DNA from: Streptomyces umbrinus
Lineage (GTDB): Bacteria > Actinomycetota > Actinomycetes > Streptomycetales > Streptomycetaceae
Length of the DNA: 64,000 nucleotides
Reading direction: 5' to 3'
Assembly: GCF_030817415.1 (NCBI RefSeq)
Contig: NZ_JAUSZI010000002.1
Location: 310,001-374,000 of the forward strand
Position numbers and translations under genes: made by a program. How positions within the stretch are numbered: position 1 is the stretch's first letter; every line of letters starts with the position of its first letter. This document shows positions 17,254 to 28,071 of the stretch, piece after piece. The notes under the pieces were generated by a model. That model made no database searches. It was not told where the DNA came from and saw nothing but the letters and a program-made list of their open reading frames with translations.

Positions 17254-18339
17254 ATGCCCGAGAAGTCCGAACCGCCCGGCACGGCGAGCGCGTCCGTGGT
17301 GGCGAGCGCCTCCGTCGCGAAGAAGGGCGCACGTCAGCGGCGGGTGACGATCACCGATGTCGGCACGGCGGCAGGTGTCTCCACCTCCACCGTCTCCCGC
17401 GTGCTCAACGGCACGGCCCGGGTCGACCCCGAACTGGCGCGCCGGGTGCAGGACGCGGTCGCCGAACTCGGCTACCGCCCCAACGCCGCCGCCCAGGGCC
17501 TGGCCCGCGGCGAGGCCGGTGCCATCGGTGTCCTCGTGCCCGACCTGTCCAACCCGTACTTCCTCGATGTCCTCAAGTCCGTCTCCGCCGTGGCCCGTTC
17601 GAACGGGCGGCGGGTGATGGCGATGGAGTCGGACGAGGACGCGACGAGTGAGCACGAGCTCGCCGAGGACCTGATGCGCTGCTGTGACGGTGTGCTGCTC
17701 TGCTCGCCACGCATGAACCGCGCCGAACTCGTCGACCTGTCCATGCGTGGCCACCCGGTTGTGCTGGTGAACCGGATCGTCCCCGGGCTGAGTCTCCCCT
17801 CGGTCTCCGTCGACTTCTACGGAGGGATGACCCTGGTCTGCGGCCATCTCACCCAGCTCGGGCATCGCTGCGTGGCCTACCTGAGCGGCCCCGAAGCGTC
17901 CTGGGCCAACGCCGAACGCATCCGTGCCTTCGATGCCGCGGCGGCGTTCGGCGTCGACGTCGACGTCACGGTCATCCCCTGTGGCCATACGGCACGGCAT
18001 GGCTACGCCGCGGCCGATGCCGTGCGGGATTCCGGTGTCACCGCTGTTGTCGCGTACAACGACCTCGTGGCGCTCGGTGCCGTGACCGCGTTGGAGGACT
18101 CGGGCCTGCGGGTCCCCGAGGAGATGTCGGTCATCGGCTGCGACGACATCTCCCTCGACGACCTGCCCAGTTCACGCAGACTCACCACGGCCTCGCTGGC
18201 CCGGGACGAGCTGGGCCGGCAGGCCGCCCAGACACTGGAAGCGCTGATGGCTGCCAACGGCGACACCGAACCCAAACTCATTCCGATGGAGCTGCGGGTA
18301 CGCCACACCAGTGCTCCCCCGGCGGTGCCTGCGCACTGA
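17254..18339 (+). CDS. LacI-family transcriptional regulator
   Basis: 361 residues. After a roughly 30-residue variable N-terminus, the LacI HTH reads VTITDVGTAAGVSTSTVSRVLNG in overlapping landmarks (VGTAAGVSTSTVSRVL, ARVDPELARRVQDAVAELGY). A periplasmic-binding-protein-like effector domain follows (IGVLVPDLSNPYFLDVLKSV; VIGCDDISLDDL near the C-terminus). Divergent from the dehydrogenase operon, so it is expected to repress it until a sugar or sugar-acid ligand is present. Confidence 0.93.
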   Translation: MPEKSEPPGTASASVVASASVAKKGARQRRVTITDVGTAAGVSTSTVSRVLNGTARVDPELARRVQDAVAELGYRPNAAAQGLARGEAGAIGVLVPDLSNPYFLDVLKSVSAVARSNGRRVMAMESDEDATSEHELAEDLMRCCDGVLLCSPRMNRAELVDLSMRGHPVVLVNRIVPGLSLPSVSVDFYGGMTLVCGHLTQLGHRCVAYLSGPEASWANAERIRAFDAAAAFGVDVDVTVIPCGHTARHGYAAADAVRDSGVTAVVAYNDLVALGAVTALEDSGLRVPEEMSVIGCDDISLDDLPSSRRLTTASLARDELGRQAAQTLEALMAANGDTEPKLIPMELRVRHTSAPPAVPAH

Positions 18340-18353
18340 GGCGGTGCCCTTGG

Positions 18354-19313
18354 CTACTTGGATTCGACGCGTCCGAGCGGGTCGGTGTCGGCCGTCAGCG
18401 CGTCGCGCGCCTGCTGCCAAGCGGGATCGCCCGGGTAGAGCTCAGAGCGGAGGTAGGCCCCGGTGAGCCGCTGGACCGCGGACACCCGCTCGATGTTCTC
18501 GTCCGTGGTCTCGGCGACGTCGTATCCAGAAACCCCGCCGAGCCCGTGCTCCGCGTCGAAGAGGGTGAGCAGGGACTTGGGACCCGGGGAGAGGACGTAC
18601 GGGTCGGCGTGCCAGTCGGCGCCCGCGACCGTCAGGTGGGCGGAGGTGTCCTTGTCGCCGGCGACCACGAGCGTGGGCGTCGTCATCCTGGAGAAGTCGG
18701 TGGTCAGGAAGAACGAGAGATTCTCGGCCACGGACTCGGTGAGGGCGTCGCCGCCCCTGCCGGGCGCGGCGAGCAGGACGCCCGCCTTGATCCGGGGCTC
18801 GGCCAGGTTCACGTCCTTTCCGTCGTCCGGATCGGTGAGCCGGGCACCGAGCAGCAGGCTCGCGGTGTGCCCGCCCATCGAGTGCCCGGCCACGGCGACC
18901 TTGCCATGATCGAGCCGCCCGAGTAGCTGCGGGACGGCGGCCTCGATCGCATCGAGTTGGTCGAGGATGCGTGTCATGTCCTCGGCCCGTGATCGCCAGT
19001 ACAGGGGTGCCCCGGGGGTACTGGGATCCAGGCTCAGCGTCCTGGAGCTGAGATGGGTGGGCTGGATCACGACAAAGCCGTGCGCCGCCCAGTAGTTGGC
19101 GAGTGGGGCGTAACCGTTCAGCGAGGAGAGGTGGTTCGAGTAGCCCTGACCGTGCGAGAGGAGGATGACCGGCAGGTCGCTCCCCGTCACGGGCGCGGAG
19201 ACCCGTACCTGAAGGTCAACCGCCCGACCGGGGGCTGACAGCACCACCGGGCCGACCGAGAGGACGGGCGTGGGCGAGCTGACGGTGTCGGCCGTCCGAG
19301 CCGATGCGCTCAT
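18354..19313 (-). CDS. Alpha/beta hydrolase (chlorophyllase/PAF-acetylhydrolase-like esterase)
   Basis: 319 residues. LPVILLSHGQGYSNH gives the oxyanion loop, AVAGHSMGGHTASLL (residues about 145) the nucleophile Ser in GHSMGG, and LFDAEHGLGG near residue 260 the catalytic His. There is no clear signal peptide, but the N-terminus is Thr/Pro-rich. The substrate is unknown; a lipid or polyester esterase fits the fold. Its promoter region contains a strong palindrome (19433-19449) typical of TetR operators, although no regulator gene is adjacent. Confidence 0.8.
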   Translation of the reverse strand: MSASARTADTVSSPTPVLSVGPVVLSAPGRAVDLQVRVSAPVTGSDLPVILLSHGQGYSNHLSSLNGYAPLANYWAAHGFVVIQPTHLSSRTLSLDPSTPGAPLYWRSRAEDMTRILDQLDAIEAAVPQLLGRLDHGKVAVAGHSMGGHTASLLLGARLTDPDDGKDVNLAEPRIKAGVLLAAPGRGGDALTESVAENLSFFLTTDFSRMTTPTLVVAGDKDTSAHLTVAGADWHADPYVLSPGPKSLLTLFDAEHGLGGVSGYDVAETTDENIERVSAVQRLTGAYLRSELYPGDPAWQQARDALTADTDPLGRVESK

Positions 19314-19428
19314 GATGCGTGTTTCCCTTCAATGGCCTCGGCTGCCGGTCTCGTTCGGGCCGACGGCAGGCGAGGCGGACGGAAGCGTCCGGCTTCAGCC
19401 AGGATGAAGCGGAGCGTTGTTCCGTTTA

Positions 19429-19457
19429 ACGTACGGAACCGTGTTCCGTTTTGTCAA
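19429..19457 (-). promoter_or_regulatory. Promoter with TetR-type palindromic operator for the 19313 esterase
   Basis: ACGGAACCGTGTTCCGT (19433-19449) is a perfect 7-bp inverted repeat around CGT. On the minus strand it sits between TTGACA (19452-19457) and TACGTT, an 18-base spacer, so a bound repressor would block the promoter. A third GTTCCGT copy lies at 19419-19425. Confidence 0.55.
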
Positions 19458-19521
19458 CGGCTACTGGAAGGAGAGCGTGGCGCCTCCGGCAAGCCCCTCG
19501 CCAGGAGCCGTTCGGGCAGGG

Positions 19522-20211
19522 TTACGCCGTCAGCTCGGCGACCAACTCGTCCAGGCCCCTCGACCGCCAGTCGAACGTGTCGGTGCTCGCCGGTGGATCC
19601 CCGACCGGTCGGCGTACGTAGGCGGTTCGCATTCCCACCGCCTGAGCTCCGCGAAGGTCCCAGGCGTGGGCGGCGACCATCAGCACCCGCTCCGGTGGAC
19701 ACCCTGCCGCGTCGAGCGCGAGCCGGTAGATCTCCGGCGCGGGCTTGTAGGCCCGGGCGTCTTCGGCGGACAGGGCCTGATGCCAGCCCAGTTGGGCGTA
19801 CGCGTTGAGGCGGAGGAGAGTCGCACGGCTGGCGTTGGAGAGTCCCAGTACGGGAAATCGCCGGGCGAGGCGCGCGAGTCCGGCGACGGAATCGCCCCAG
19901 GGCCTCAGGCGCCGACTTGCGGCAGCCAGTCGCACGATGGCCACCGGGTCGGTGAGCCCGGCGCGGTCGGCCACGAGTTGGGCCGCCTCGCGGTCGATGA
20001 CGTCGGTGTTGGCGTACGCCCGACTCTCCTCCGCGATGCGCTGCTGCTCGCGCTCGACATGATCCCGCCACACCGTGAGCAGCTGCTCGACGGACGCATC
20101 GTCGGCCCCGGGTACCGCATCGCGGATGGCCGCTCGGAGTCCGCCCGGCTCGTCGACCATCGTTCCCAGGATGTCGAAGACGACGACCTCGATGCCGTAC
20201 GCCTCGGCCAT
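19522..20211 (-). CDS. HAD-superfamily hydrolase, haloacid dehalogenase type II-like
   Basis: 229 residues. Motif I is VVFDILGTMVD (nucleophile Asp near residue 12), motif II LGLSNASRA (about 122), motif III Lys in AYKPAPEIY, and motif IV MVAAHAWDLRGAQ near 180, as in L-2-haloacid dehalogenases (the MVAAHxxD signature). Cytoplasmic. It would hydrolyse short 2-haloacids or act as a related phosphatase. Confidence 0.85.
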   Translation of the reverse strand: MAEAYGIEVVVFDILGTMVDEPGGLRAAIRDAVPGADDASVEQLLTVWRDHVEREQQRIAEESRAYANTDVIDREAAQLVADRAGLTDPVAIVRLAAASRRLRPWGDSVAGLARLARRFPVLGLSNASRATLLRLNAYAQLGWHQALSAEDARAYKPAPEIYRLALDAAGCPPERVLMVAAHAWDLRGAQAVGMRTAYVRRPVGDPPASTDTFDWRSRGLDELVAELTA

Positions 20212-20702
20212 GCGGTCTCCTCCTCATGATGGTCAGGTGCGACGCGCTGCGAGCCAACATGCAGGTAGCGATTGTTGCCCGGTCTCGCGTCACCAGTCAA
20301 GGAGGTGACGCATTGGCCATAGGGTGAGTTCCTCGGATCTCCTGGAGAAACAGTCCCGGGGAGGTGAGGCTGCCTCACGGAGGAACGCGGCCCCTACCGG
20401 GGTCACGCTCCCACCCGCCGCGGGCGTCTCCGCCCACATGATCCGCATGAGTGAACGAGACGGCTTCGCACCGCATGACGGCCTGGAAGACCGCGGCAAG
20501 GTGGATGTCCAACTCCGTGAAACCAGCCGCACGCGACTGCCGGAGGCCGGACCCCGGAGGCCGATGGTGGTGGGCGACATGTCCCGGCCGTCGTCGAATA
20601 CTCGGATGCGGGTGACGCCGACTCACGCCTAAGCTCCGCTTCGGGGACCGACAAGGCGCCCTGTCGGTGGCGGTCAGTCAGGGGATCGGGGATGTGCAGG
20701 GA
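20212..20702. other. Gap with no convincing gene
   Basis: Open frames exist on both strands but none has a ribosome site plus plausible composition. A minus-strand frame containing FTELDIHLAAVFQAVMRCEA looks faintly protein-like and may be a remnant; I cannot identify it. Confidence 0.4.
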
Positions 20703-21425
20703 ATGACTTGTCAACTGTTCGCGGTCTGCTTCGGTGCGAGCGAGCCGCTGGTTCTCGCACGGTTCTGGTCCGGAGTCCTGGGCTGGGAGATGGTCGACGA
20801 TCCGGACGACGGCGTCACGCTTCTGCCCAGTGATGACACCGGGTTCCGCATCCGTTTCCTTCCGAGCCAGGAGCCGAAGGCCGTCCAGAACCGGATGCAC
20901 TTCGATCTGACGAGCACCTCTCTGGAGGACCAGCAGCAGACGGTGACCAGAGCGCTGGGACTGGGTGGGAGGCACATCGACATCGGTCAACTCCCGGAGG
21001 AGGGCCATGTGGTGCTCGCCGACCCCGAAGGCAACGAGTTCTGCGTCGTCGGGCCGGGCAACAGCTTCCTCGCCGACTGCGGATTCATCGGGGCGCTGGC
21101 CTGCGACGGCTCGCAGGAGGTCGGGTACTTCTGGAGCGAAGCACTGGGGTGGCCACTGGTCTGGGACCAGGACCAGGAGACCGCGATCCGCTCGCCGCAC
21201 GGCGGTCCGAAGATCACGTGGGGTGGTCCACCGGTGGCGCCGAAGACCGGTAGAGACCGGCTGAGTTTCGACCTCGCTCCGCCTGTCCACGGTGATCGGC
21301 AGGCAGAGGTCGACCGTCTGCTCTCCCTCGGGGCGAAGCGGATCGACAGCGGCCAGGGCGAAGGCAGCCGGGTGGAGCTGGCCGATCCCGACGGCAACGA
21401 GTTCTCTGTGCTGACGCCCCAGTAG
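20703..21425 (+). CDS. Two-domain VOC (glyoxalase/bleomycin-resistance-fold) protein
   Basis: 240 residues from ATG 20703 (MTCQLFAVCFGASEP), with GCAGGGA close upstream. Two VOC repeats are visible: residues about 5-115 ending HVVLADPEGNEFCVV, and 125-238 ending RVELADPDGNEFSVL. The DPEGNEF/DPDGNEF strand carries the usual metal-ligand Glu. Such double-VOC proteins bind or isomerise small metabolites; no substrate can be named. Confidence 0.85.
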   Translation: MTCQLFAVCFGASEPLVLARFWSGVLGWEMVDDPDDGVTLLPSDDTGFRIRFLPSQEPKAVQNRMHFDLTSTSLEDQQQTVTRALGLGGRHIDIGQLPEEGHVVLADPEGNEFCVVGPGNSFLADCGFIGALACDGSQEVGYFWSEALGWPLVWDQDQETAIRSPHGGPKITWGGPPVAPKTGRDRLSFDLAPPVHGDRQAEVDRLLSLGAKRIDSGQGEGSRVELADPDGNEFSVLTPQ

Positions 21426-21442
21426 CCTCGCCGGCGTCACGG

Positions 21443-22942
21443 TCAGTTGATCCGCCACAGCCGGACGGTGCCGTCGTGGCTCCCGCTGGCGAGCGTGCTG
21501 CCGTCCGGACTGAACACCACGGATCGCACGGTGCCCGTGTGGCCTGTCAGGGTGGCGATCTTCGTACGCCTCGCGACGTCCCAGAGCCGGACGGTGTGGT
21601 CGTCCGGGTAGTCCTTGCCGAACGCGGCGCTGGCACTGGCGCCGCCGCTGGCCAGCATCCGTCCGTCGGGACTGAACGCCACCGACATCGCAGCGCTGGT
21701 GTGCCCTTTGAGAACGGCGATGGTGCGGGCGGAGGAGACGTCCCACAGTCGGATGGTGCGGTCGTAGCTGCTGCTGGCCAGCATGGTGCCGTCCGGACTG
21801 AAAGCCACCGAGTGGACAGTACTGGTGTGGCCGGTGAGGGTGGCCGCACTCGAACGGCGCGCGATGTTCCACAACCGGACGGAGGCATCGTTGCTGCCGC
21901 TGGCCAGCAGCCGTCCATCGGGGCTGAACGCCACCGACAGCACGAACGCGCTGTGGCCGTGGAGTATGGCTACGTTCGAACGGCTCGCGACGTCCCACAG
22001 CCGTACGTAGTCGAAGCTGTGGCCGCTGGCCAGGAGAGCGCCGTCCGGGCTGAACGCAACGCACCATGCCCAGTCGACAGCGGAACTGCGGGCCAGGGTC
22101 AGAGTGGCTGTCGTGCGTCCGGAAGCCAGATCCCACAGGTGTACTGCGTCCCGGGCATCGGCCAACGTGGTGCCGTCCGGGTGGAAGGCGACCTCGATCG
22201 GGGTGATTCGCCGGGCGTCGGTCAGGAGGGTGGCCGGATGTCCGTTCTCCGGGTCCCACAGCAGGATGGTGCCGTCCTGGATGCCGCCGGCCAGCGTACG
22301 CCCGTCCGGGCTGAAGGCCAGCGCGGTGATCTCTCCGGCCTGGATCAGTAGCGATAAATAGCGGATGCCTTTGGTGACACCGGTCCTTCGGGGTACCGGG
22401 GCGAGGGACGCGTCGGCGGGGCCGGCCCCTGAGGAAGCCGGGGTGAGCAGCCCAGCGGTGGGGCCCGGGTCGCCGCTGGAGCCCCCTTGCGACGACAGCC
22501 GCGACAGGGTCACGCCGGCAGCGGAAGCGGCGGCTGCTCCGAGTCCGGCCAGCAGGAGTGAGCGACGGCGCCGTCGGCTCACGGCGGGCACACGTCCCAC
22601 CTCTTCGGCGACGGCGTCCGCCGGCTCCCCCAGGTGCTGCGCGTCGAGCGGCTGCGCCGACAACAGCAGCGGGCTCGGCCCCTCCAGCGGCGCCAGCCAG
22701 TACAGCCGATACGTCGCGGGAGGCGGAAGCGGCGCTGCACCGTCATGCACCTCGATCCGCACCGCGCCGGCACGCACCTCCGGCTCGGCGCCCGGCATCT
22801 CGACGATCCGCCCCACCGCACTCATGATCCGGGCCGGTGCCCCGGTCATCAGCGCCTGCTGCACCGGGACCAGCCGCCCGGCGGCGTTGGCCGCCACGGT
22901 CTCCTCATCCGTCCACGAATACGCCGCCGGCTGCGTCGTCAC
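21443..22942 (-). CDS. WD40-repeat protein with N-terminal domain and membrane anchor
   Basis: 499 residues. A 110-residue N-terminal domain (MTTQPAAYSWTDEETVAANAAG, shown in part) is followed by SRRRRRSLLLAGLGAAAASA, a basic-then-hydrophobic anchor with a Tat-like look near residue 125, and a Gly/Ser linker. From residue 195 about seven WD40 blades follow, each with VAFSPDGxxLASG and VRLWD-type ends. The propeller probably lies outside the membrane and the N-terminal domain inside. A scaffold role is inferred. Confidence 0.85.
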   Translation of the reverse strand: MTTQPAAYSWTDEETVAANAAGRLVPVQQALMTGAPARIMSAVGRIVEMPGAEPEVRAGAVRIEVHDGAAPLPPPATYRLYWLAPLEGPSPLLLSAQPLDAQHLGEPADAVAEEVGRVPAVSRRRRRSLLLAGLGAAAASAAGVTLSRLSSQGGSSGDPGPTAGLLTPASSGAGPADASLAPVPRRTGVTKGIRYLSLLIQAGEITALAFSPDGRTLAGGIQDGTILLWDPENGHPATLLTDARRITPIEVAFHPDGTTLADARDAVHLWDLASGRTTATLTLARSSAVDWAWCVAFSPDGALLASGHSFDYVRLWDVASRSNVAILHGHSAFVLSVAFSPDGRLLASGSNDASVRLWNIARRSSAATLTGHTSTVHSVAFSPDGTMLASSSYDRTIRLWDVSSARTIAVLKGHTSAAMSVAFSPDGRMLASGGASASAAFGKDYPDDHTVRLWDVARRTKIATLTGHTGTVRSVVFSPDGSTLASGSHDGTVRLWRIN

Positions 22943-22994
22943 CTTCCCGCCTCCCTCCGCAATACCCCTGTCCCATCCATCGCCGTACCCCGCA

Positions 22995-23420
22995 TCAAGC
23001 TCGCGAAGGGCGCGTCCTGGCCCACTGCTCCCACGAGTTGGGGGCGTGGCTGGTGATCCTCCTGCGCCGATGCCGTGCGGCCGGCCTGCTGATGTTCATG
23101 ACGGCGGCCAGACGTTCCAGGGTTCCGTCGGCCGCGGTGTGGGCGCGGATCAGGCCGTTGCGGATTCCTTGGAGCCGGGTTGGCAGCCGGTCGAGGCCGC
23201 GCAGAGCTGCAGCCCAGTCGCCGGGGGTCGGGGGCGGTGTGCCGGAGTCACGGGAGTTGCGGCCGGTGCGGAGCATGCCCATGGCCCACAGACAGCTGTC
23301 GAAGATCTCGGCCATGAGGGTGGCGTCGTCACCCATGGCCTCGGCCTCCAGGGCAGTCAGGGTGATGGTGATCTCCAAGCCACCGCTCTGGTCATCGCCG
23401 GATCGACAGGAAATTGCCAT
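22995..23420 (-). CDS. Small protein with a C-terminal helix-turn-helix-like segment, unknown
   Basis: Up to 141 residues. A helical body contains GDDATLMAEIFDSCLWAMG and LDRLPTRLQGIRNGLIRAH. It ends in DGTLERLAAVMNISRPAARHRR, which resembles the HTH (LAxxMxxSRxTAxxRR) found in streptomycete conserved proteins that pair with regulators. The last 25 residues look atypical, so the 3' end may be altered. Start uncertain. Confidence 0.5.
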   Translation of the reverse strand: MAISCRSGDDQSGGLEITITLTALEAEAMGDDATLMAEIFDSCLWAMGMLRTGRNSRDSGTPPPTPGDWAAALRGLDRLPTRLQGIRNGLIRAHTAADGTLERLAAVMNISRPAARHRRRRITSHAPNSWEQWARTRPSRA

Positions 23421-23629
23421 CAGCCCCCCAGGGCATACGAGCAGTGAGCGTCTCCCGGAGGTGGACCAATTCCAGGGAACCTAAAGGTGGTTACGGCTCT
23501 CGGGCCAGAGTAGCCCTCGAGTTCGGGGCCACCACCGGTGATGGCCCCGAACCTGGCTGCGTACGGCACCGGACCGCGCCGAATCCGGCCTGAGGCAGGT
23601 CCCCGACCCACCGACCCAGAACTGTGCGC

Positions 23630-25207
<1,578 letters not shown>

Positions 25208-25308
25208 CTATAGGTTGATAGTGGCAAGGAGAGGCGTTCTCCTTGCCTTTGCCATGTGCTGGCGGAGCCCCGGGAATGTGTTTCAACTCCATGGGGCAAG
25301 GCCCCACC

Positions 25309-26580
25309 ATGAATTCCCGAAGAAGCATTCGACTCGCTTTAGTAGCCCTGCTCACTCTGGTCGCCGCCGCGCTGGCGCCGGGCGCGATCACCGGTGCGGG
25401 AGCCGCCGCCACCGCCTACACCGATCCGCTGGAGACAATCGGCGCGAGTGAGCGGGCGGGCTACGGGCTCCGTTGGAACGCGGTCACCCCTGAGACGACC
25501 GCGAACCTCGACTCGAAGCTCAACAACGTAGGCGTCACCGAGGTGTTGGAGAGCGCCAACCATCCGGCGCGCTCCTGCAACGCGGCCGAGCGGGGCACCC
25601 TGCCGACCGCTCCCACCGCGAGCGCCAGCTTCTGCTGGGACACCGGCGACGCGACCACCCCGGACTGGCACCCCCAGTCGATCACCAGCTCGGGCGACGC
25701 CGACGACGACGGCGCCTGGGGTACCAACAGGCTGATCCTGGCCGGGTGGAGCTACGTCGGCACCGGAACCGGCGACGCCCGCTACAACACCGTCCGCGTC
25801 GCCTTCATCGACTACAACAACCCCGCGGCCCCCAAGTACCGCTGGGTGCTCCTGGTGACTCCCACCAGCGGCGGCGAGAACTTCGCCCGGGTCGCCGCGC
25901 ATGCGGGAGGCATGGCCTGGTACGGGGACAAGCTGTTCGTCTCCGGCCAGCAGGGCCACACGAACGCGATCTATGTCTTCAGCATGCAGCACATCCTGCA
26001 GGCCTCGGTGAACAGTTACGCGATCGGCAAGGTCGACGGTGGCTACTCCGCCTGGGGCTACCAGTACGTCATGCCGGCCATCGGCTCGTATTCGTACGAT
26101 GCGGGAACCTGCACGGGCAACGTCAACACGGCCGTGCCCTGCGTCGGTTCGCTCTCGCTGGACCGCAGCAGCGTGCCCAACAGCCTGGTCACCACCGAGT
26201 ACCTCAACAACGGCACCAAGGGCCGCATGCTGCGCTACAACTTCGGCAGCGACTACCTGCTCAACAGCAGCACCGCCTCCGGTTCCTTCGTCCCGGCCGT
26301 CCAGGGCTACCGGAGCGGCGTGGGGAACATGCAGGGGGTCCTCGCCCACAACAACGTCTGGTACGTCGCCCATGCCTCGGCCTCGTCCGGCGTACACGGA
26401 CACCTCTGGGGACAGACGACGACCCGCAGCGTCGCCACCTGCGGAGGCACCTACCAGTGCTGGGCCGAGCACCCGGAGTCCCTGACGTACTGGCAGAGCA
26501 CGGGCCAGGTCTGGTCCCTGACCGAATGGGAGAACCTGCGGACGGTGTTCGCCGTGCCCCTGTCCTCGCTCCCCGACTGA
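25309..26580 (+). CDS. Large secreted protein of unknown function
   Basis: 423 residues from ATG 25309 (MNSRRSIRLALVALL); the open frame begins at 25243. A Sec signal peptide ends near GAGAAATAY. The mature protein is rich in Trp, Tyr, Asn and Gly, with paired cysteines (ARSCNAAERG, ASFCWDTGD, GTCTGN, VATCGGTYQCW). It resembles extracellular beta-propeller proteins, but I do not recognise the family. Its upstream region is shared with rox and contains the RAE. Confidence 0.75.
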   Translation: MNSRRSIRLALVALLTLVAAALAPGAITGAGAAATAYTDPLETIGASERAGYGLRWNAVTPETTANLDSKLNNVGVTEVLESANHPARSCNAAERGTLPTAPTASASFCWDTGDATTPDWHPQSITSSGDADDDGAWGTNRLILAGWSYVGTGTGDARYNTVRVAFIDYNNPAAPKYRWVLLVTPTSGGENFARVAAHAGGMAWYGDKLFVSGQQGHTNAIYVFSMQHILQASVNSYAIGKVDGGYSAWGYQYVMPAIGSYSYDAGTCTGNVNTAVPCVGSLSLDRSSVPNSLVTTEYLNNGTKGRMLRYNFGSDYLLNSSTASGSFVPAVQGYRSGVGNMQGVLAHNNVWYVAHASASSGVHGHLWGQTTTRSVATCGGTYQCWAEHPESLTYWQSTGQVWSLTEWENLRTVFAVPLSSLPD

Positions 26581-26657
26581 AGCGTGGCACCGAGGGCCGC
26601 GAACAGGCAGCCTGAGCCGGTCTGTTGGCGGCCTCCGGTCATCGTGAAGGGCGGTCG

Positions 26658-27932
26658 TCACACCACGCTCACGGGATGCCGCACCACGGCGTCGAACAGG
26701 TACCCCTGTGTGTTCGGCACGGCCGTGTCCGGCTGAGTACGGCCGGCCGTGTCGGTGGCGCGGGCCAGCAGGTGGGTGGCACCGACTGCCTCGGGCCTCC
26801 AGCTGAGGGACCAGCGGGACCAGGTACCGGCGCCGGGCCTGTCATGAAGGCGTGCCGGCCGCCAGCTCGCCCCGGCGTCGGTGCTGACATCGACCCGCGC
26901 TACGCCGCCCGCGCCCGACCACGACCGCCCGTGCAGTACGTGCCTCTGTCCCGCCGTGAACGTGGCACCGCTCGCCAGCTCGAAGGCGCTCTTCGTGACC
27001 TGCCGGGTGATGGGCGCGCTGCCGCCCTCCGGGTGGGCGGGGCCCAACAGCCGGTAGAAGGTGGTGTTCCACGGCGAGTAGAGCGGCTGCGCGGACACCT
27101 CGATGTCGCCGACCCACTTGATCGACGCGATCCCGATCCAGGAGGGCACCAACACCCGTACCGGATGCCCGTGATCGTAGGGAAGCCGCTCACCGTTCAT
27201 CTCGTACGCGAGCAGTACGTCGTCCAGCGCCTTCGCCAGCGGCAGCGGACGGCGCACCCTGCCCAGATTCTCGCCTCCGCTGATGTAGTCGGCGTCCAGG
27301 CCGCGCGGTTGCACGTCCACGGCGTACGGGGACAGCCCGGCCCGGCGCAGCACGTCGGCGAGGCGCACCCCGCGCCAGCGCGCCACACCGATCGCGCCCA
27401 GAGTCCACGGAGTCCCGGTGACCGTCTCGCCCTGCTGGGTCGTGTAGTAGGAGCGTCCGTTTCCGGCGCACTCGACGAACGCGGTACGGGTGACCGCCGG
27501 CAGAGCTCTCAGATCGTCGTACCCGAATTCCACCGCCCGGTCCTCGCCGGGGGCGCCGCGCAGTCCACTCCCCCACAGCCGCAGCCTCCATTCGTCGGCC
27601 TGGAGGACGGGGGTGGCGGTGTGGTTGCGCACGAAGAACCGCTCGTTGGGGGTGTGGAGGCCAGTCCCGCGCAGCGCCTCCCAGCGGGTCTCGGCGTTGG
27701 TGCCGCGTTCGATGAACCACTCGGGCGGCAGTGTCTTGACGATCGGCCGGTCGGCGGCATGGGCGGGACGCGCGGCGCCCAGAGCGGTCCCGGCGGCAGT
27801 GGCGGCGAGCAGGGTGAGCAGCCGACGGCGGGTGACCCCGTCCGCCCTGGCTTCACCGGCGAGCCACTGGCGCAGCCTGCGACGGTCGTAGGCGGATTCG
27901 TCGTGGTGAGGGGCGGGGGCGGCAGAAGGCAT
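26658..27932 (-). CDS. Sulfite-oxidase-like molybdopterin enzyme, Tat-exported
   Basis: 424 residues. The N-terminus has a twin-arginine signal (TRRRLLTLLAATAAGTALG, residues about 33-52). The oxidoreductase molybdopterin-binding domain follows, with the Mo-ligating Cys in TAFVECAGNGRS (near residue 155) and DHGHPVRVLVPSWIG. From about 315 there is a Mo-co oxidoreductase dimerisation domain of immunoglobulin fold (GGVARVDVSTDAGASWRPA). There is no cytochrome domain. It likely oxidises sulfite or a related oxyanion or sulfoxide outside the membrane. A cysteine leader peptide begins 223 bases upstream of its start, linking it to sulfur control. Confidence 0.88.
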   Translation of the reverse strand: MPSAAPAPHHDESAYDRRRLRQWLAGEARADGVTRRRLLTLLAATAAGTALGAARPAHAADRPIVKTLPPEWFIERGTNAETRWEALRGTGLHTPNERFFVRNHTATPVLQADEWRLRLWGSGLRGAPGEDRAVEFGYDDLRALPAVTRTAFVECAGNGRSYYTTQQGETVTGTPWTLGAIGVARWRGVRLADVLRRAGLSPYAVDVQPRGLDADYISGGENLGRVRRPLPLAKALDDVLLAYEMNGERLPYDHGHPVRVLVPSWIGIASIKWVGDIEVSAQPLYSPWNTTFYRLLGPAHPEGGSAPITRQVTKSAFELASGATFTAGQRHVLHGRSWSGAGGVARVDVSTDAGASWRPARLHDRPGAGTWSRWSLSWRPEAVGATHLLARATDTAGRTQPDTAVPNTQGYLFDAVVRHPVSVV

Positions 27933-28071
27933 GGCGAGTCCTCATCAAAAGGGGTGGAAAGCGCGAGAGGAGGTCGGACGCAGGCCGGGGCAAGTACCCA
28001 GCGGCCAGGATGCCCCGCACAACAGGCCTGCCCAGCACGGCTGTTGGCAGGAGGTGCGGGAGAGCGCGTGG

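Noticed and set aside
20375..20626. Minus-strand frame with FTELDIHLAAVFQAV
   Set aside because: Looks protein-like for about 25 residues only, no start signal or family; kept only as a note in the gap entry.
20403..22259. 618-codon minus-strand frame overlapping the WD40 and VOC genes
   Set aside because: Translation is a repetitive Arg/Pro-rich shadow of the WD40 repeats and the complementary strand of the VOC gene.
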